This document shows, piece by piece, positions 25,349 through 33,028 of a stretch of DNA of 64,000 nucleotides (the first letter of the stretch is position 1; each line of letters starts with the position of its first letter). The stretch spans positions 1-64,000 of the forward strand of contig CAZZKG010000006.1 in assembly GCA_964654825.1 (NCBI GenBank), read 5' to 3'. This DNA comes from CAZZKG01 sp964654825 (GTDB lineage: Bacteria; Gemmatimonadota; CAZMKB01). Made by a program: the position numbers and the translations under genes. The notes beneath the pieces were generated by a model. That model ran no database searches. It saw only the letters and a list, made by a program, of their open reading frames with translations, and was not told the origin of the DNA.

Positions 25349-25371
25349 TAAATGGTGACTGTCCCTATTTA
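25349..25371 (-). repeat. REP-like repeat, copy 4, carries the phosphorylase stop codon
   Basis: On the minus strand this is TAAATAGGGACAGTCACC plus ATTTA. The phosphorylase frame runs into it: its last codon AAA and the TAG stop (25365-25367) are repeat sequence. Confidence 0.85.
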
Positions 25372-26333
25372 GAGTGAACTGCACGCTTGAGGAGGCAGGT
25401 GAGCTTGCCGGCGCTTCTTTCAACCGCGTCGAGTACCTCGCGGTGGGTGGTCCGGTGCCCGGGCCCGGAAGTGGGATTTTCCGAAGAAGCCGTACCGGTG
25501 GACTTCGATGAGCCTGTTTCCTCGACAGGGGAGATTGAGAGATCCCGGCTCTCATATCGGTAGACGTGTGAATAGGTGTTGGTGATGAGGGAGATACAGG
25601 CCGTCTTCAGTCCGATGTGATTCGCGATGATCGTTTCAGGGATACTCGACATGGTGACCGCGTCGATTCCCATATTCCTGAGAGCGGCGATCTCGGCGAT
25701 GGTCTCATACCCCGGGCCCGGTAGCGCGGCCAGGACACCGCGGGAGAGGGGGACACCTTCGTCCACTGCGGCACGCTCGATCCTACGCATGAGCCCGGGA
25801 TCGAACGGTTCGACCATATCTACGAACCTCCCTATCCCTCTCACCCACATTTCTCTGAGCGGGCTTCGCCAGGATAGGTTCACATGATCACGAACGAGGA
25901 GGATATCACCGGGATCTAGACGAGGAGAAACACCTCCGGAGGCGCAGGTCATAATGATCTCGTTCACTCCGAGAGATCTAACGAGACACAATGGATAGGC
26001 AATGTCCTCCGCGGCGATCCCCTCGTAGTAGTGGACTCGGCCGTCCAAGACGAGCACACGCGTGTCCCCCAGGGTGCCCCAGTGGAGCAGGCCGGCGTGT
26101 CCTTCGACACCCGGGACTGACATCCCGGGGATGTCCCGGTAGGAAAAGGTGTGGGAATTTTTCATCTCTCGGGGGATCGCACCGAATCCGGACCCGAGGA
26201 CCAGGCAGACATCCGCCCCGCCCATCCCTCTCTGCTTCAGATCAGCCGCCGCGGCTCTGCTGATTTTCAGAAGATGCTCCAGGCCGTCCCCGACACTCCT
26301 GCCTTTAACGCCGAATGTCGAGCCGGTATACAA
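25365..26333 (-). CDS. Purine nucleoside phosphorylase
   Basis: About 322 residues from TTG 26333, which follows GGGAAGG. The frame is open to an ATG at 26402, but that region codes for RimI in another frame. Signatures of the trimeric PNP/MTAP family are present: LVLGSGFGAIP, the HAGLLHWG phosphate-site histidine, VHYYEGI, TCASGGVSPRLDPGDILLVRDHVNLSW, ALPGPGYETIAEI, GIDAVTMSSIPE and ISLITNTYS. It cleaves purine nucleosides with phosphate for salvage. The C-terminal linker (GSSKSTGTASSENPTSGPGHR) is unusually long, and the last residue and stop come from REP copy 4. It is the last gene of the radC-rsh-uvrB-tsaE-tsaB-rimI operon, overlapping rimI. I withhold a symbol because deoD, punA and mtnP naming cannot be settled from sequence reading. 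Confidence 0.88.
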   Translation of the reverse strand: MYTGSTFGVKGRSVGDGLEHLLKISRAAAADLKQRGMGGADVCLVLGSGFGAIPREMKNSHTFSYRDIPGMSVPGVEGHAGLLHWGTLGDTRVLVLDGRVHYYEGIAAEDIAYPLCLVRSLGVNEIIMTCASGGVSPRLDPGDILLVRDHVNLSWRSPLREMWVRGIGRFVDMVEPFDPGLMRRIERAAVDEGVPLSRGVLAALPGPGYETIAEIAALRNMGIDAVTMSSIPETIIANHIGLKTACISLITNTYSHVYRYESRDLSISPVEETGSSKSTGTASSENPTSGPGHRTTHREVLDAVERSAGKLTCLLKRAVHSK

Positions 26334-26778
26334 GAGCGCCTTCCCGAGGAGAGTGGTAATAGTCCTTCTGAACCATGACAAATGTGAACCCATTTTTTTC
26401 ATAGAGGTTTATCGCGGGATGGTTCGATTCACGCACCTGGAGAAAGAGTGACGCGACACCCATTTCACGGCACTGATCGATCACGAAGTGCAGCATGCTC
26501 TCTCCGATACCCGTTCTCCTGGCCCGCTCATCGACGGCGATGTTCCACAACTCCGCGTAATCATCGATTGCACCGAAGATCGTGTAGGCGATGATCCGGC
26601 CCTCGAGTACACCAACGTAACTGAAGGAAAATTCGTCATCGAGCACATTGAGAAAACTCTGCTCCGACCAGGGTATTGAAAAATTCTTCCGCTCGAGTTC
26701 CGCGACGACCGGGATGTTCTCCCTCGTCATGGATGCGATTCTGAGTCGGTCGGGATTCTCTACACGCTTTTCTTCCAT
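26305..26778 (-). CDS. rimI: Ribosomal-protein-alanine N-acetyltransferase
   Basis: This encodes 157 residues from ATG 26778; upstream in-frame starts lie inside tsaB. It has a GNAT fold with the acetyl-CoA loop VDERARRTGIGESMLHFVI (RxxGIG, about residues 75-93). The RimI-type beginning RIASMTRENIPVVAELERKNFSIPWSEQSFLNVL and the C-terminal VRESNHPAINLYEKNGFTFVMVQKDYY are also present. RimI acetylates the N-terminus of ribosomal protein S18. It overlaps tsaB by 19 bases, the usual tsaB-rimI coupling. Confidence 0.9.
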   Translation of the reverse strand: MEEKRVENPDRLRIASMTRENIPVVAELERKNFSIPWSEQSFLNVLDDEFSFSYVGVLEGRIIAYTIFGAIDDYAELWNIAVDERARRTGIGESMLHFVIDQCREMGVASLFLQVRESNHPAINLYEKNGFTFVMVQKDYYHSPREGALVYRLDIRR

Positions 26779-27467
26779 TTCACCACTGCCTCGGGCGATC
26801 TGATGTACGACGGTTCGAACGACGCCGGATCCTTGACGAGGTATGCATCTCCGGTGACACAAACGCGGTGTCCCAGAACACTCGCCCGCGGGACCCCCGC
26901 CGCTCCGGGCGCGAAACGGGCTCTGTCTCCAAGCCTGTCCGCGATCAACTCCCGATATGTCACACTCCCCTCACCGGCGAACAGGCAGACCTTGTCCACG
27001 TCGATCGTGTCCAGAAACTCCTCCGGAGGAAGCGACACCGGGGCCAGGAGTGTATCGAGTTTTGAGTTGTCCCATCGATATACGGCGGCATACACTTCAC
27101 CCTTCCTGGCGTCTAGTAACGAGCAGACAGGAATATTACAGAACATGAAACCGGCGGCGATGGTCTCGAGCGTGCTCACCGCGTAGAGTTTTCTGCCCGT
27201 GCTTTGAATGAAGCCTTTCGCGAATCCAACCCCAACCCGGAGGCCCGTGAAGGAACCGGGACCTCCCGATACAGCGATCGCCCGGATATCCTCCATGTTG
27301 AGACCGGAATCCCTGATGAGGTATTCGATCCGGCTCACCAGGGGACCGGAGTGATCCCTCCTGATCAGCGTCCCGGTTTCAGCAATGAGTGAGGTGCCTC
27401 GAAGCAGACTCGCCGAGCTCCACATGGTCGCCGTCTCCAGGGCGAGTAGAACTGTCGATCCATTCAC
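26760..27467 (-). CDS. tsaB: tRNA threonylcarbamoyladenosine biosynthesis protein TsaB
   Basis: This encodes 235 residues with an ASKHA-fold N-terminus (LLALETATMWSSASLL). The family hallmark AIAVSGGPGSFTGLRVGVGFAKGF lies near residues 63-86, with SLLDARKGEVYAAVY further on. TsaB is the non-catalytic partner that dimerises with TsaD and recruits TsaE for t6A37 modification of ANN-decoding tRNAs. tsaD is not in the window. Its start overlaps tsaE by four bases. Confidence 0.93.
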   Translation of the reverse strand: MNGSTVLLALETATMWSSASLLRGTSLIAETGTLIRRDHSGPLVSRIEYLIRDSGLNMEDIRAIAVSGGPGSFTGLRVGVGFAKGFIQSTGRKLYAVSTLETIAAGFMFCNIPVCSLLDARKGEVYAAVYRWDNSKLDTLLAPVSLPPEEFLDTIDVDKVCLFAGEGSVTYRELIADRLGDRARFAPGAAGVPRASVLGHRVCVTGDAYLVKDPASFEPSYIRSPEAVVKWKKSV

Positions 27468-27949
27468 GCGACGACCTCCAGGTTCTCGAGAAGATCCCGG
27501 GCCTCATCACCACGGGCCACGAGAGTCAGTTTCCTCTCCAACTCATTTATATAGTTGAAAGATACATCGAGGCCGGGAGGTGGGATCCTGCCTTCTGCTT
27601 TTTCAGCCCACTCAAGGATGCTCACGGATTCTCTTCTGCCGAGGATATCATCGAAACCGATACTCTCGAGCTCTTCTTCGGTATCGACACGGTAGAGATC
27701 CAGGTGATAAACAGGCAATCTGCCCTGGTACTCGTTGACGATGATGAAACTCGGACTTGTCATGATATCAATAACCCCGAGCCCCCGACCGATACCGCCG
27801 GCGAGGACGGTTTTTCCACTTCCGAGCTCTCCCGTGAGGGCGATATTGAACCGGCCCTTGATCAGGCGGCCGATGGCATCTCCGAAACGAGCCGTCTCAT
27901 CAGATCCTCTGGTTACGATACTGAATTCCTTCAATTCTGACTTCCCCAT
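27464..27949 (-). CDS. tsaE: tRNA threonylcarbamoyladenosine biosynthesis ATPase TsaE
   Basis: This encodes 161 residues, typical for this small P-loop ATPase. Walker A is LTGELGSGKTVLAGGI near residue 37, followed by MTSPSFIIVNEYQ, the family motif HLDLYRV, and Walker B-like SVSILEWAEKAEG. TsaE drives ATP-dependent turnover of the TsaBD complex. It overlaps uvrB by 19 bases upstream and tsaB by four bases downstream, so translation of the block is tightly coupled. Confidence 0.93.
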   Translation of the reverse strand: MGKSELKEFSIVTRGSDETARFGDAIGRLIKGRFNIALTGELGSGKTVLAGGIGRGLGVIDIMTSPSFIIVNEYQGRLPVYHLDLYRVDTEEELESIGFDDILGRRESVSILEWAEKAEGRIPPPGLDVSFNYINELERKLTLVARGDEARDLLENLEVVA

Positions 27950-29985
27950 CCACTCTTCCGGGAATGCCTCCCGTCGCCTGCACTTTTTCCACTCACCTTC
28001 CCCCTCCCGAGTTCTGCTTTTACCTCGAGATACTGGTCCCGGAGGATCGCCGCTCTCTCGAACTCGAGATTTTTCGCAGCTTCTTCCATCTCCGATTCGA
28101 TAACTTTGAGAAATTCCCCGAGCTCCATTTCTCCCCTGAGATCGATCCGGGATCCTGAGGGTGCCTCGGGTGTCTTCGAATCAGCTACCGATGTAGTCAG
28201 AAGCACCTGCTCCTTCGATTTTCTTATTGTTCGAGGAGTGATTCCGTGCTTCCTGTTGTACTCGAACTGGATTTCCCTCCTCCTCACTGTTTCCTCTATT
28301 GCCCTCTTCATGGACCCTGTTTCGGAGTCTGCGTACATGATCACCTTACCGTTGACATTCCGGGCCGTCCTCCCCATGGTCTGGATGAGTGCAGTCTCGG
28401 ACCGGAGAAACCCTTCCTTATCGGCATCGAGTATAGCCACGAGGGAAACTTCCGGAAGATCGAGCCCTTCCCTGAGCAGGTTGATACCGATGAGACAGTC
28501 GAATACTCCGAGCCGGAGATCACGGATGATTTCCATTCTCTCGATGGCACCGACCTCGGCGTGCATGTATCTCACTCTCACACCAACATCCCCGAGGTAC
28601 TCGGTGAGATCCTCGGCCATTCTCTTGGTAAGGGTGGTCACCAGTACCCTCTCACTTTTCGCAGCCCGTTTTCTTATCTGACCGATGAGGTCATCGATCT
28701 GACCACGTACCGGTTTTATCTCGACCTCGGGATCGATGAGCCCGGTGGGTCGAATGATCTGTTCGACAACCATCTTGTAGGAATTTCTCAATTCGTACTC
28801 TCCCGGAGTTGCAGAGACGAAGATAACACTGTCGATGAGTGATTCGAACTCGTCGAAGACAAGTGGGCGGTTGTCGAGGGCGCTGGGTAGCCTGAAGCCA
28901 TGCTCCACGAGCGTACTCTTTCGGGAACGATCCCCTCTATACATTCCACGGATCTGGGGAACTGTGACATGGGATTCATCGATGACCATCAGGAAATCAT
29001 CGGGAAAATAGTCAATTAGGCATGCCGGCCGTTCTCCCGGCTCCCTTCCCGAGAGGTACCGGGCATAGTTCTCTATACCGGTACAGTAACCCATCTCGAG
29101 CATCATCTCGATATCGTATCTGGTCCGCATTTCGAGCCGCTGGGCCTCGAGCAGCTTCCCTAGGGACTTCAGCTCACCGAGACGCTCCTTCAACTCGACT
29201 CGTATCTGTTCCACGGCCACCTTGAGTCGGGGATAGGTCGTGACGAAGTGTTTGGCGGGGTAAATACCACAGGATTCCATTTCCCTGATTGCCGTCCCGG
29301 TGAGAGGATCAAACCGGGAGATCCGTTCGACTTCGTCACCGAGGAACTCGATACGAATCGCGGTCTCGTCATAACTCGGAAAGATCTCCATAACATCACC
29401 GCGCACCCGGAACCTCCCCCGCTCGAAGGCCAGGTCATTCCTGTCATACTGCATATCGACGAGCCTTCTGATCACGTTGTCCCGGCCGATGGTTTCACCC
29501 CGCCGGCAGTAAAGCAGCATCTCCCTGTATTCTTTCGGCGATCCGAGCCCGTATATGGCCGACACGCTCGCCACGACGATGACATCTTCTCTCTCAATGA
29601 GAGATGATGTAGCCTTGAGACGGAGTCTGTCAATGTCCTCGTTGATTGATGCGTCCTTCTCGATATAGGTGTCGGTGGAGGGGACGTAGGCTTCCGGCTG
29701 ATAATAATCGTAGTAGGAGATAAAATATTCGACGGCGTTCTCGGGGAAGAACTGTTTGAGCTCACCATAGAGCTGAGCGGCGAGTGTCTTGTTGTGAGAC
29801 ATGACGAGGGCGGGCCTCCCGTATGCTGCGATCACATGAGCAATCGTGAACGTTTTTCCTGATCCCGTAACCCCGAGCAGAGTCTGATACCTGGCCCTGT
29901 TTTTCAGATTACGAGTGAGCTGCTCGATCGCGGCAGGCTGGTCACCCTTCGGTTCATGGATGGTTTCCAACTGGAACAGGCTCAT
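27931..29985 (-). CDS. uvrB: Excinuclease ABC subunit B
   Basis: This encodes 684 residues and is full length. Walker A is LLGVTGSGKTFTIAH near residue 38. The damage-probing beta-hairpin region reads YYDYYQPEAYVPSTDTYIEKD (about 91-111). Helicase motifs include VIDESHVTVPQIRGM and LREGLDLPEVSLVAILDADKEGFLRS. The C-terminal UVR domain that binds UvrC is EMEEAAKNLEFERAAILRDQYLEV. It verifies damage in nucleotide excision repair with UvrA and UvrC, neither of which is in the window. It overlaps rsh by four bases. Confidence 0.97.
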   Translation of the reverse strand: MSLFQLETIHEPKGDQPAAIEQLTRNLKNRARYQTLLGVTGSGKTFTIAHVIAAYGRPALVMSHNKTLAAQLYGELKQFFPENAVEYFISYYDYYQPEAYVPSTDTYIEKDASINEDIDRLRLKATSSLIEREDVIVVASVSAIYGLGSPKEYREMLLYCRRGETIGRDNVIRRLVDMQYDRNDLAFERGRFRVRGDVMEIFPSYDETAIRIEFLGDEVERISRFDPLTGTAIREMESCGIYPAKHFVTTYPRLKVAVEQIRVELKERLGELKSLGKLLEAQRLEMRTRYDIEMMLEMGYCTGIENYARYLSGREPGERPACLIDYFPDDFLMVIDESHVTVPQIRGMYRGDRSRKSTLVEHGFRLPSALDNRPLVFDEFESLIDSVIFVSATPGEYELRNSYKMVVEQIIRPTGLIDPEVEIKPVRGQIDDLIGQIRKRAAKSERVLVTTLTKRMAEDLTEYLGDVGVRVRYMHAEVGAIERMEIIRDLRLGVFDCLIGINLLREGLDLPEVSLVAILDADKEGFLRSETALIQTMGRTARNVNGKVIMYADSETGSMKRAIEETVRRREIQFEYNRKHGITPRTIRKSKEQVLLTTSVADSKTPEAPSGSRIDLRGEMELGEFLKVIESEMEEAAKNLEFERAAILRDQYLEVKAELGRGKVSGKSAGDGRHSRKSGWGSQN

Positions 29986-32132
29986 TTTTTCAATCTCACT
30001 GAATATCCGCTTCGGTGGACGCTGACAACACCTTTTATTTTATTTATCCGTTTTACGATATCCCGGAGTTTTTTGATGTCTTCGACATCGACGAGAAAAG
30101 TCGCTACGAATTGAAAACCTTTTGTTTTCACGACGGCACTGCCGATGTTCGTCGATGTTTCGGCGATGACACCGGCAATGTCCGCGACCAGCCCCTTCCT
30201 GTCATCCGCCGTTACGATAAGCTTCGCGAGGTAGAGCACCCCCTTCTCTCCATGCCAATCGACATCGACGACACGCTGAGAATCCATATCGCTCCGGTTG
30301 ATATTGGGGCAGTCGGCCCTGTGGATGGATATACCCTGCCCCCGGGTGATATAACCTTTGACCTCATCACCGGGAATGGGCTGACAACACTGGGAATAAC
30401 GAACCAGGATATCATCGATACCACCCACTCTGATCGGAGCTCTCGGTGGTTTTGTGCCCGTAAGTATCTTATGTACAGATGGGATCTTTGCCCGGGGAGT
30501 TTGAAAGCAGTCCTTGAAGGCTAGCTTCAAAACAGACAGTGTGGACACATCACCTCTCCCGACCGCAGCGATCAGGTTTCTGGCGGACTTGTACCGCATT
30601 GCTCTGGCCGCTGCTTCGAGAGTACGATCGTTCGGCTTTGGAGTACCCAGCCTGCGCCCCTCCCGTTCGAGCATATTCCTCCCGAGACTCATGGCCTTTC
30701 GAGACTCATCTTTCTTGAGGACCTGGCGGATCTTACTTCTCGCGCTGGATGTTTTGACTAGCAGCAGCCAGTCCCGCTTCGGTTTCGCTCTCGGGCTGGT
30801 CAGGATCTCGACTGTGTCACCGCTTTTGAGCTTCCGGGAAAGAGGAGCGATTACTCCGTTCACTTTCGCACCTGAGCACCGCAGACCGACCTCCGTGTGC
30901 ACGGTGAAAGCGAAATCTATCGGGGTCGATCCGGCTGGAAGTTCTTTGAGTTCCCCTTTCGGTGTGAAAACGAAGATCTCTCTCTGGAACACATCGATCT
31001 TGAGGAAATCCATGAAATCCTTCGGGTCGGTCATCTCGTGGAGCAGCTGAATAACCTGCCTGAACCACGACAGTTTTTCATCCAGTGGATCGGAGCCTTC
31101 TCTCCCTTCCTTGTACTTCCAGTGGGCGGCGATTCCGTACTCCGCCGTTCTGTGCATCTCGTGAGTCCGGATCTGGAACTCGAAGAGGTTGCCTTCGGTA
31201 CCGAATATGGTCGTGTGAAGCGACTGGTACATATTGGGTTTCGGGGTTGCTATGAAGTCCTTGAACCTCTCCCCGAGTGGTGTCCACAGTGAATGAATGA
31301 TACCGAGAACGTGGTAACACTCTTTGATGGTGTTGACGAGAATACGGATAGCCATGAGATCGTAGATCTCATCGAACGCCAGGTTGTCCTTCTTCATTTT
31401 CCTGTAGATGCTGTAGAGGTGCTTCATGCGGCTCTTGATGTCGGCGTTTATGCCTGCTCCCCTCAACTCTTTTACGAGGGATTGTGTGACCAACCGGATG
31501 AGCCTGTCTTTCTCCAGGGTCTTGATGCCGACGAGTTCTTCGAGCTTCTGGTACTCCTGTGGCTCGAGGTGCTTGAACGACAGGTCCTCCAGCTCGGCTT
31601 TCATCGTAGCGATACCGAAGCGGTGAGCCAGCGGCGCGTATATTTCTCTCGTCTCCATCGCGATGCGCTCTCTCCTTGTCGACGGCAGCGAATCGAGCGT
31701 CCGCATGTTGTGAAGCCGATCAGCCAGCTTGATGAGCATAATTCTGATATCCTTGGAAATGGAGAGGAGCATTTTCCGGTAGTTTTCGACCTGGCGCCGC
31801 TCGAGGGAGGAAATCTGAAATTTGGATATATTGGTGAGCCCGTCGACGATCCTGGCTATCTCATCACCGAAGGCGGCCTGCACATCAGTGAGTGTCCTTG
31901 CGGTATCCTCGACAACATCATGGATGAGAGCGCTGGCGATCGTGACGCTGTCGAGATTGAGTCCGAGGAGAATCTCCACAACACCGGCAGGATGCGAGAT
32001 ATATTTATCCCCGGACTCCCGCCGCTGTCCCTGGTGGGCCTCCTCGCTGAAAAGGTAGGCCTTCTCGATCAGATCCATATCGAGATGGTCCCCCCCCGCC
32101 CTGATTTTCGTCATCAATGAATCCACGGACAC
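29982..32132 (-). CDS. RelA/SpoT-family (p)ppGpp synthetase/hydrolase
   Basis: This encodes 716 residues with all domains of a long RSH. The HD hydrolase (AHQGQRRESGDKYISHPAGV; ALIHDVVEDT) is intact, with its HD pair in IHD. The synthetase domain has SRMKHLYSIYRKMKK, and the RFKD motif precedes FIATPKPNMYQSLHTT. A TGS domain (VFTPKGELKELPAGSTPIDFAFTVH) and a C-terminal ACT domain (TADDRKGLVADIAGVIAE) follow. RFKD, rather than EFDD, and an intact HD motif point to a bifunctional Rel enzyme that both makes and hydrolyses the alarmone. It lies between radC and uvrB in the repair/tRNA-modification operon. Confidence 0.95.
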   Translation of the reverse strand: MSVDSLMTKIRAGGDHLDMDLIEKAYLFSEEAHQGQRRESGDKYISHPAGVVEILLGLNLDSVTIASALIHDVVEDTARTLTDVQAAFGDEIARIVDGLTNISKFQISSLERRQVENYRKMLLSISKDIRIMLIKLADRLHNMRTLDSLPSTRRERIAMETREIYAPLAHRFGIATMKAELEDLSFKHLEPQEYQKLEELVGIKTLEKDRLIRLVTQSLVKELRGAGINADIKSRMKHLYSIYRKMKKDNLAFDEIYDLMAIRILVNTIKECYHVLGIIHSLWTPLGERFKDFIATPKPNMYQSLHTTIFGTEGNLFEFQIRTHEMHRTAEYGIAAHWKYKEGREGSDPLDEKLSWFRQVIQLLHEMTDPKDFMDFLKIDVFQREIFVFTPKGELKELPAGSTPIDFAFTVHTEVGLRCSGAKVNGVIAPLSRKLKSGDTVEILTSPRAKPKRDWLLLVKTSSARSKIRQVLKKDESRKAMSLGRNMLEREGRRLGTPKPNDRTLEAAARAMRYKSARNLIAAVGRGDVSTLSVLKLAFKDCFQTPRAKIPSVHKILTGTKPPRAPIRVGGIDDILVRYSQCCQPIPGDEVKGYITRGQGISIHRADCPNINRSDMDSQRVVDVDWHGEKGVLYLAKLIVTADDRKGLVADIAGVIAETSTNIGSAVVKTKGFQFVATFLVDVEDIKKLRDIVKRINKIKGVVSVHRSGYSVRLKK

Positions 32133-32156
32133 CGCACTCCTCGATATGACAGCGAA

Positions 32157-32846
32157 TCAGATACTGCCCATCTCTTTGAAGCTGATAAAACTGTCCTCAC
32201 CGATAATGACGTGATCGAACACCTCGATACCAAGAACCTCACCGGCCTGTTTGAGCTGGCTGGTGACCCGGTGATCCTCACTGCTCGGGAACGGATTACC
32301 GCTCGGGTGATTGTGAACGAGCACGAGCGCTGCCGACGATTCGACGATCGCCTCTCTGAACACCTCTCTCGGATGAATGACGCTGCTCGTCAAACCACCC
32401 TTCGATACTACTAACTCCTTAACGAGTTCGTTCTGTCCGTTGAGGAGAAGGACAACGAACATCTCCTGTTTCATGCCTGTCAGGAGGGGCGAAAGAAGGT
32501 CAAACACATCCTCAGGGGAGCTGATCCTGCGTCTCTTCTTGCCCTTCTCACGCACCAGCCGCTTACCGATTTCCAGCGCCGCCTTGATCCTCACGGCTCT
32601 CACCCGGCCCATCCCGGTCAACCCGGTGAGTTCGGTCAAACTTCTGCTGTCTAATTCCCTGAGGGAACCGAATGTATTCAGAAGTTCTCTTGCAACATCG
32701 ACAGCGCTTCCGGGAGAACTGCCGGTATCCAGGAGCAGGGCCAGGAGTTCAGATAATGACAAGGCCCCTGGTCCCAGACCCTCGAACCTCTCCCTCGGGC
32801 CATCCTCCAGGGGCAGGAATTGATTTTTCCCTCTCTCCTTCTTCAT
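32157..32846 (-). CDS. radC: RadC/MPN-domain DNA repair protein
   Basis: About 229 residues from ATG 32846, which has GGAGG seven bases upstream; a frame from 32864 is longer but starts within that site. An N-terminal UPF0758/HhH region (LGPGALSLSELLALLLDTGS; LTGLTGMGRVRAVRIKAALEIGKRL) precedes the JAB1/MPN domain. That domain's JAMM metal motif is complete (EAIVESSAALVLVHNHPSGNPFPSSEDHRVT, with its glutamate, HxH and aspartate). The family's role in repair is disputed. It is the first gene of the seven-gene minus-strand operon. Confidence 0.92.
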   Translation of the reverse strand: MKKERGKNQFLPLEDGPRERFEGLGPGALSLSELLALLLDTGSSPGSAVDVARELLNTFGSLRELDSRSLTELTGLTGMGRVRAVRIKAALEIGKRLVREKGKKRRRISSPEDVFDLLSPLLTGMKQEMFVVLLLNGQNELVKELVVSKGGLTSSVIHPREVFREAIVESSAALVLVHNHPSGNPFPSSEDHRVTSQLKQAGEVLGIEVFDHVIIGEDSFISFKEMGSI

Positions 32847-32955
32847 CTCACCACCTCCACCCACAAAATCACCACCTACAGATGGCTATCAGGGTCCTCA
32901 ACTGTCCTAGCGTGCCATCGGACTTCCACCTCATCGGAGAGAGAACTCACTTGCA

Positions 32956-32984
32956 AATTTATCAGATCCGTGCAAAAAAATCAA
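32956..32984 (-). promoter_or_regulatory. Promoter of the radC-rsh-uvrB-tsaE-tsaB-rimI-PNP operon
   Basis: On the minus strand TTGATT (32979-32984), 17 bases, TAAATT (32956-32961) preceded by TGA (extended -10). The leader to radC is about 100 bases. It also marks the boundary with the polysaccharide locus. Confidence 0.6.
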
Positions 32985-33028
32985 GCTGTGGCTACCGATA
33001 TATGGTGATCGGTACCACGTTGAAATGA

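Noticed and set aside
26334..26402. Longer N-terminus of the phosphorylase from ATG 26402
   Set aside because: The stretch encodes the conserved end of RimI in another frame and has no ribosome binding site; TTG 26333 is better supported.
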